A DNA stretch of 64,000 bases from the NCBI GenBank assembly GCA_945876285.1, contig CAMCNO010000007.1, positions 1-64,000 on the forward strand. Direction: 5' to 3'. The DNA is from an uncultured Clostridia bacterium. Its GTDB lineage: Bacteria; Bacillota; Clostridia; Oscillospirales; Oscillospiraceae. The notes beneath the pieces are model-generated. The model ran no database searches and was not told the DNA's origin. It saw only the letters and a program-made list of their open reading frames with translations. Positions 62,433-64,000 of this stretch are shown piece after piece; position 1 is the first letter of the stretch, and the number at the start of each line of letters is the position of its first letter. The position numbers and the translations under genes are program-made.

Positions 62433-64000
62433 ATGGAATGGAAAACATTATTGTCTACCCAGAGACAGGGAGAAAAGAAAGAGAAAGCGAAGCAGTTTAC
62501 CCGCTTTGACATCAATGACTTTGATGATGATTTTCTTGCAATCGTTTCCAGCCAGGCCTTCCGCAGACTGCAGGATAAGACGCAGGTGTTCCCGCTGGAC
62601 AAGAGCGATTTTGTCCGCACGCGGTTGACGCATTCCATGGAGGTGTCCACCATCGCGCGGCAGATTGGCGTAATGATTGCACAGGATCATTCCCAGTATC
62701 TAAAGGAGGATTTCAAAAACGATCCGGTGCTGGCGGCCAAGCTGCCCACAGTGGTATCCTGCGCCGGCCTGCTCCACGATATCGGCAATCCGCCCTTCGG
62801 TCATTACGGCGAGTCTGTACTGGGCAACTGGTTCCGTAAGAAATTCCAGGATGACAGCTTTACCTTCCGCGGCGTGAAGGTGGCGGATCTGCTGAACGAG
62901 CAGATGAAGGCGGATCTGGAGCATTTCGAGGGCAATGCCCAGGGCCTCCGCATTCTGGCCAAGAGCCGCAACAAGGAGAACGGATGCGATGTCAATCTGA
63001 CCTATGCGGTGATGAATACCCTGATCAAGTATCCTACCAGCTCTACAAACTTTGATAAAAAGCATCCGGATGTGAAATACCACAAGCTGGGCTATTATTA
63101 CGCGGAGAAGGAGATCATGGACCAGGTCTGTCAGGCCACCGGTACAAAGACCGAAAATGGCTATGTCCGCCATCCGCTGGTATTCATCATGGAGGCAGCT
63201 GACGACATCGCCTACGCCACGGCGGACCTGGAGGACGCCTTCAAGAAGGAGCAGTTCACGCTGGATCAGTTTATGGCGTACTTTGAGAAGAAGGCCGCGG
63301 CAGTCTTTAGCCGGAAGCTGGAGGAGTTCATTCACTCCTGTGAGGATGCGGAACTGCAGGCGAAGATGCGTCAGTATGTTGCGATCCGCAACCAGATGAA
63401 GACCGTGCTTGCCGAAAACGCCCCCGATGCTCAGGAGAAGGTGCAGGCGCTGGATTCAGAGAGAAGGGCGTTGTTTACCGAGGAGGAGCAGGGCGCACTG
63501 AACGCGCTTTCCCGCACCATCGACAATCTGAAAAAGCCGGAGGCACGTTTTAAGGTGCTGAAAAAGCTGGTGGCAGAGCAGGAGATTCGCTCCACGGAGA
63601 CGGATTTCAATGTGTTCTCCAACTGGCTGGAGGAGACGCGGCTGTGGCTGATGTACAGCGCTTGCTTTGCCTTCTCCATGCACTATCAGGAGATCATGGC
63701 AGGCACCTTTACCAAAGACCTGTTTGAGGGGACTTACAGCGAGGATCTGCTGGAGATCATGAAGAGCGTGATGCGGAAATTTGTGTATGACACCCATGAC
63801 ATGGTGCTGCTGCAGCTTTCTGCCAAGCGCATCGTGGAGACGCTGCTGGATGATTTCATCAGCGCCGCCATGTACTACGATGAGCCGGATGCGGATCAGT
63901 ACATCACGCTGATCGATGACCGCTTCATCCGTGTGATCCCGGATAATTTCAAAGAGGACTATAAGGCTGCCAAGCGGAATCTGCCGGCAGACATGGAGAA
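62433..64000 (+). CDS. dgt: dGTPase-like HD-domain dNTP triphosphohydrolase (partial, runs off window)
   Basis: Read from ATG 62433, absent from the ORF track because no stop in window: MEWKTLLSTQRQGEK...SSQAFRRLQDKTQVFPLDKSDFVRTRLTHSMEVSTIARQIG...VSCAGLLHDIGNPPFGHYGE...FIMEAADDIAYATADLEDA. Confidence 0.88.
   Translation, partial: MEWKTLLSTQRQGEKKEKAKQFTRFDINDFDDDFLAIVSSQAFRRLQDKTQVFPLDKSDFVRTRLTHSMEVSTIARQIGVMIAQDHSQYLKEDFKNDPVLAAKLPTVVSCAGLLHDIGNPPFGHYGESVLGNWFRKKFQDDSFTFRGVKVADLLNEQMKADLEHFEGNAQGLRILAKSRNKENGCDVNLTYAVMNTLIKYPTSSTNFDKKHPDVKYHKLGYYYAEKEIMDQVCQATGTKTENGYVRHPLVFIMEAADDIAYATADLEDAFKKEQFTLDQFMAYFEKKAAAVFSRKLEEFIHSCEDAELQAKMRQYVAIRNQMKTVLAENAPDAQEKVQALDSERRALFTEEEQGALNALSRTIDNLKKPEARFKVLKKLVAEQEIRSTETDFNVFSNWLEETRLWLMYSACFAFSMHYQEIMAGTFTKDLFEGTYSEDLLEIMKSVMRKFVYDTHDMVLLQLSAKRIVETLLDDFISAAMYYDEPDADQYITLIDDRFIRVIPDNFKEDYKAAKRNLPADME

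Noticed and set aside
62185-62628. 147-aa plus-strand ORF from the track
   Set aside because: Runs through the strong terminator and operator and overlaps the start of the dGTPase-like gene in a different frame.

Overview
High-GC window, probably from a Firmicutes/Oscillospirales-type gut anaerobe (inferred from gene content and composition). The left edge (0-7 kb) holds ordinary genes: an OPT transporter, a PqqD-like protein and a PepD-type dipeptidase. These are followed by a mobile-element graveyard (integrase C-terminus and a truncated transposase) and a NifX-like/FKBP fusion. From about 7.2 kb the window is accessory. It starts with a small ORF coupled to a 1586-aa PLD-like/SF2 helicase, a MORN-like membrane protein and a zinc-ribbon/AT-hook protein. 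The main region, about 15.6-59.1 kb, has ten paralogous ankyrin-repeat genes interspersed with two copies of a MoxR-AAA + VWA (DUF2201-like) pair, a CbxX-like AAA ATPase, an accessory ClpP, a WYL regulator, AddB/AddA-like recombination nucleases, an NYN-LOTUS protein, a second zinc-ribbon/AT-hook protein, an Ada-like zinc protein and several unknown genes. The most distinctive non-coding signal is a promoter-like element, (C/G)AAATTTGAAA-N12-TANNNT, found nine times with an exactly constant spacer upstream of these transcription units on both strands. It links the genes into one putative regulon. At the right end a STAND-like ATPase and a dGTPase-like gene (running off the edge) share a nearly duplicated promoter/operator with the dyad GATTCT-N11-AGAATC. 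Family assignments come from reading motifs in the translations; no database search was possible.
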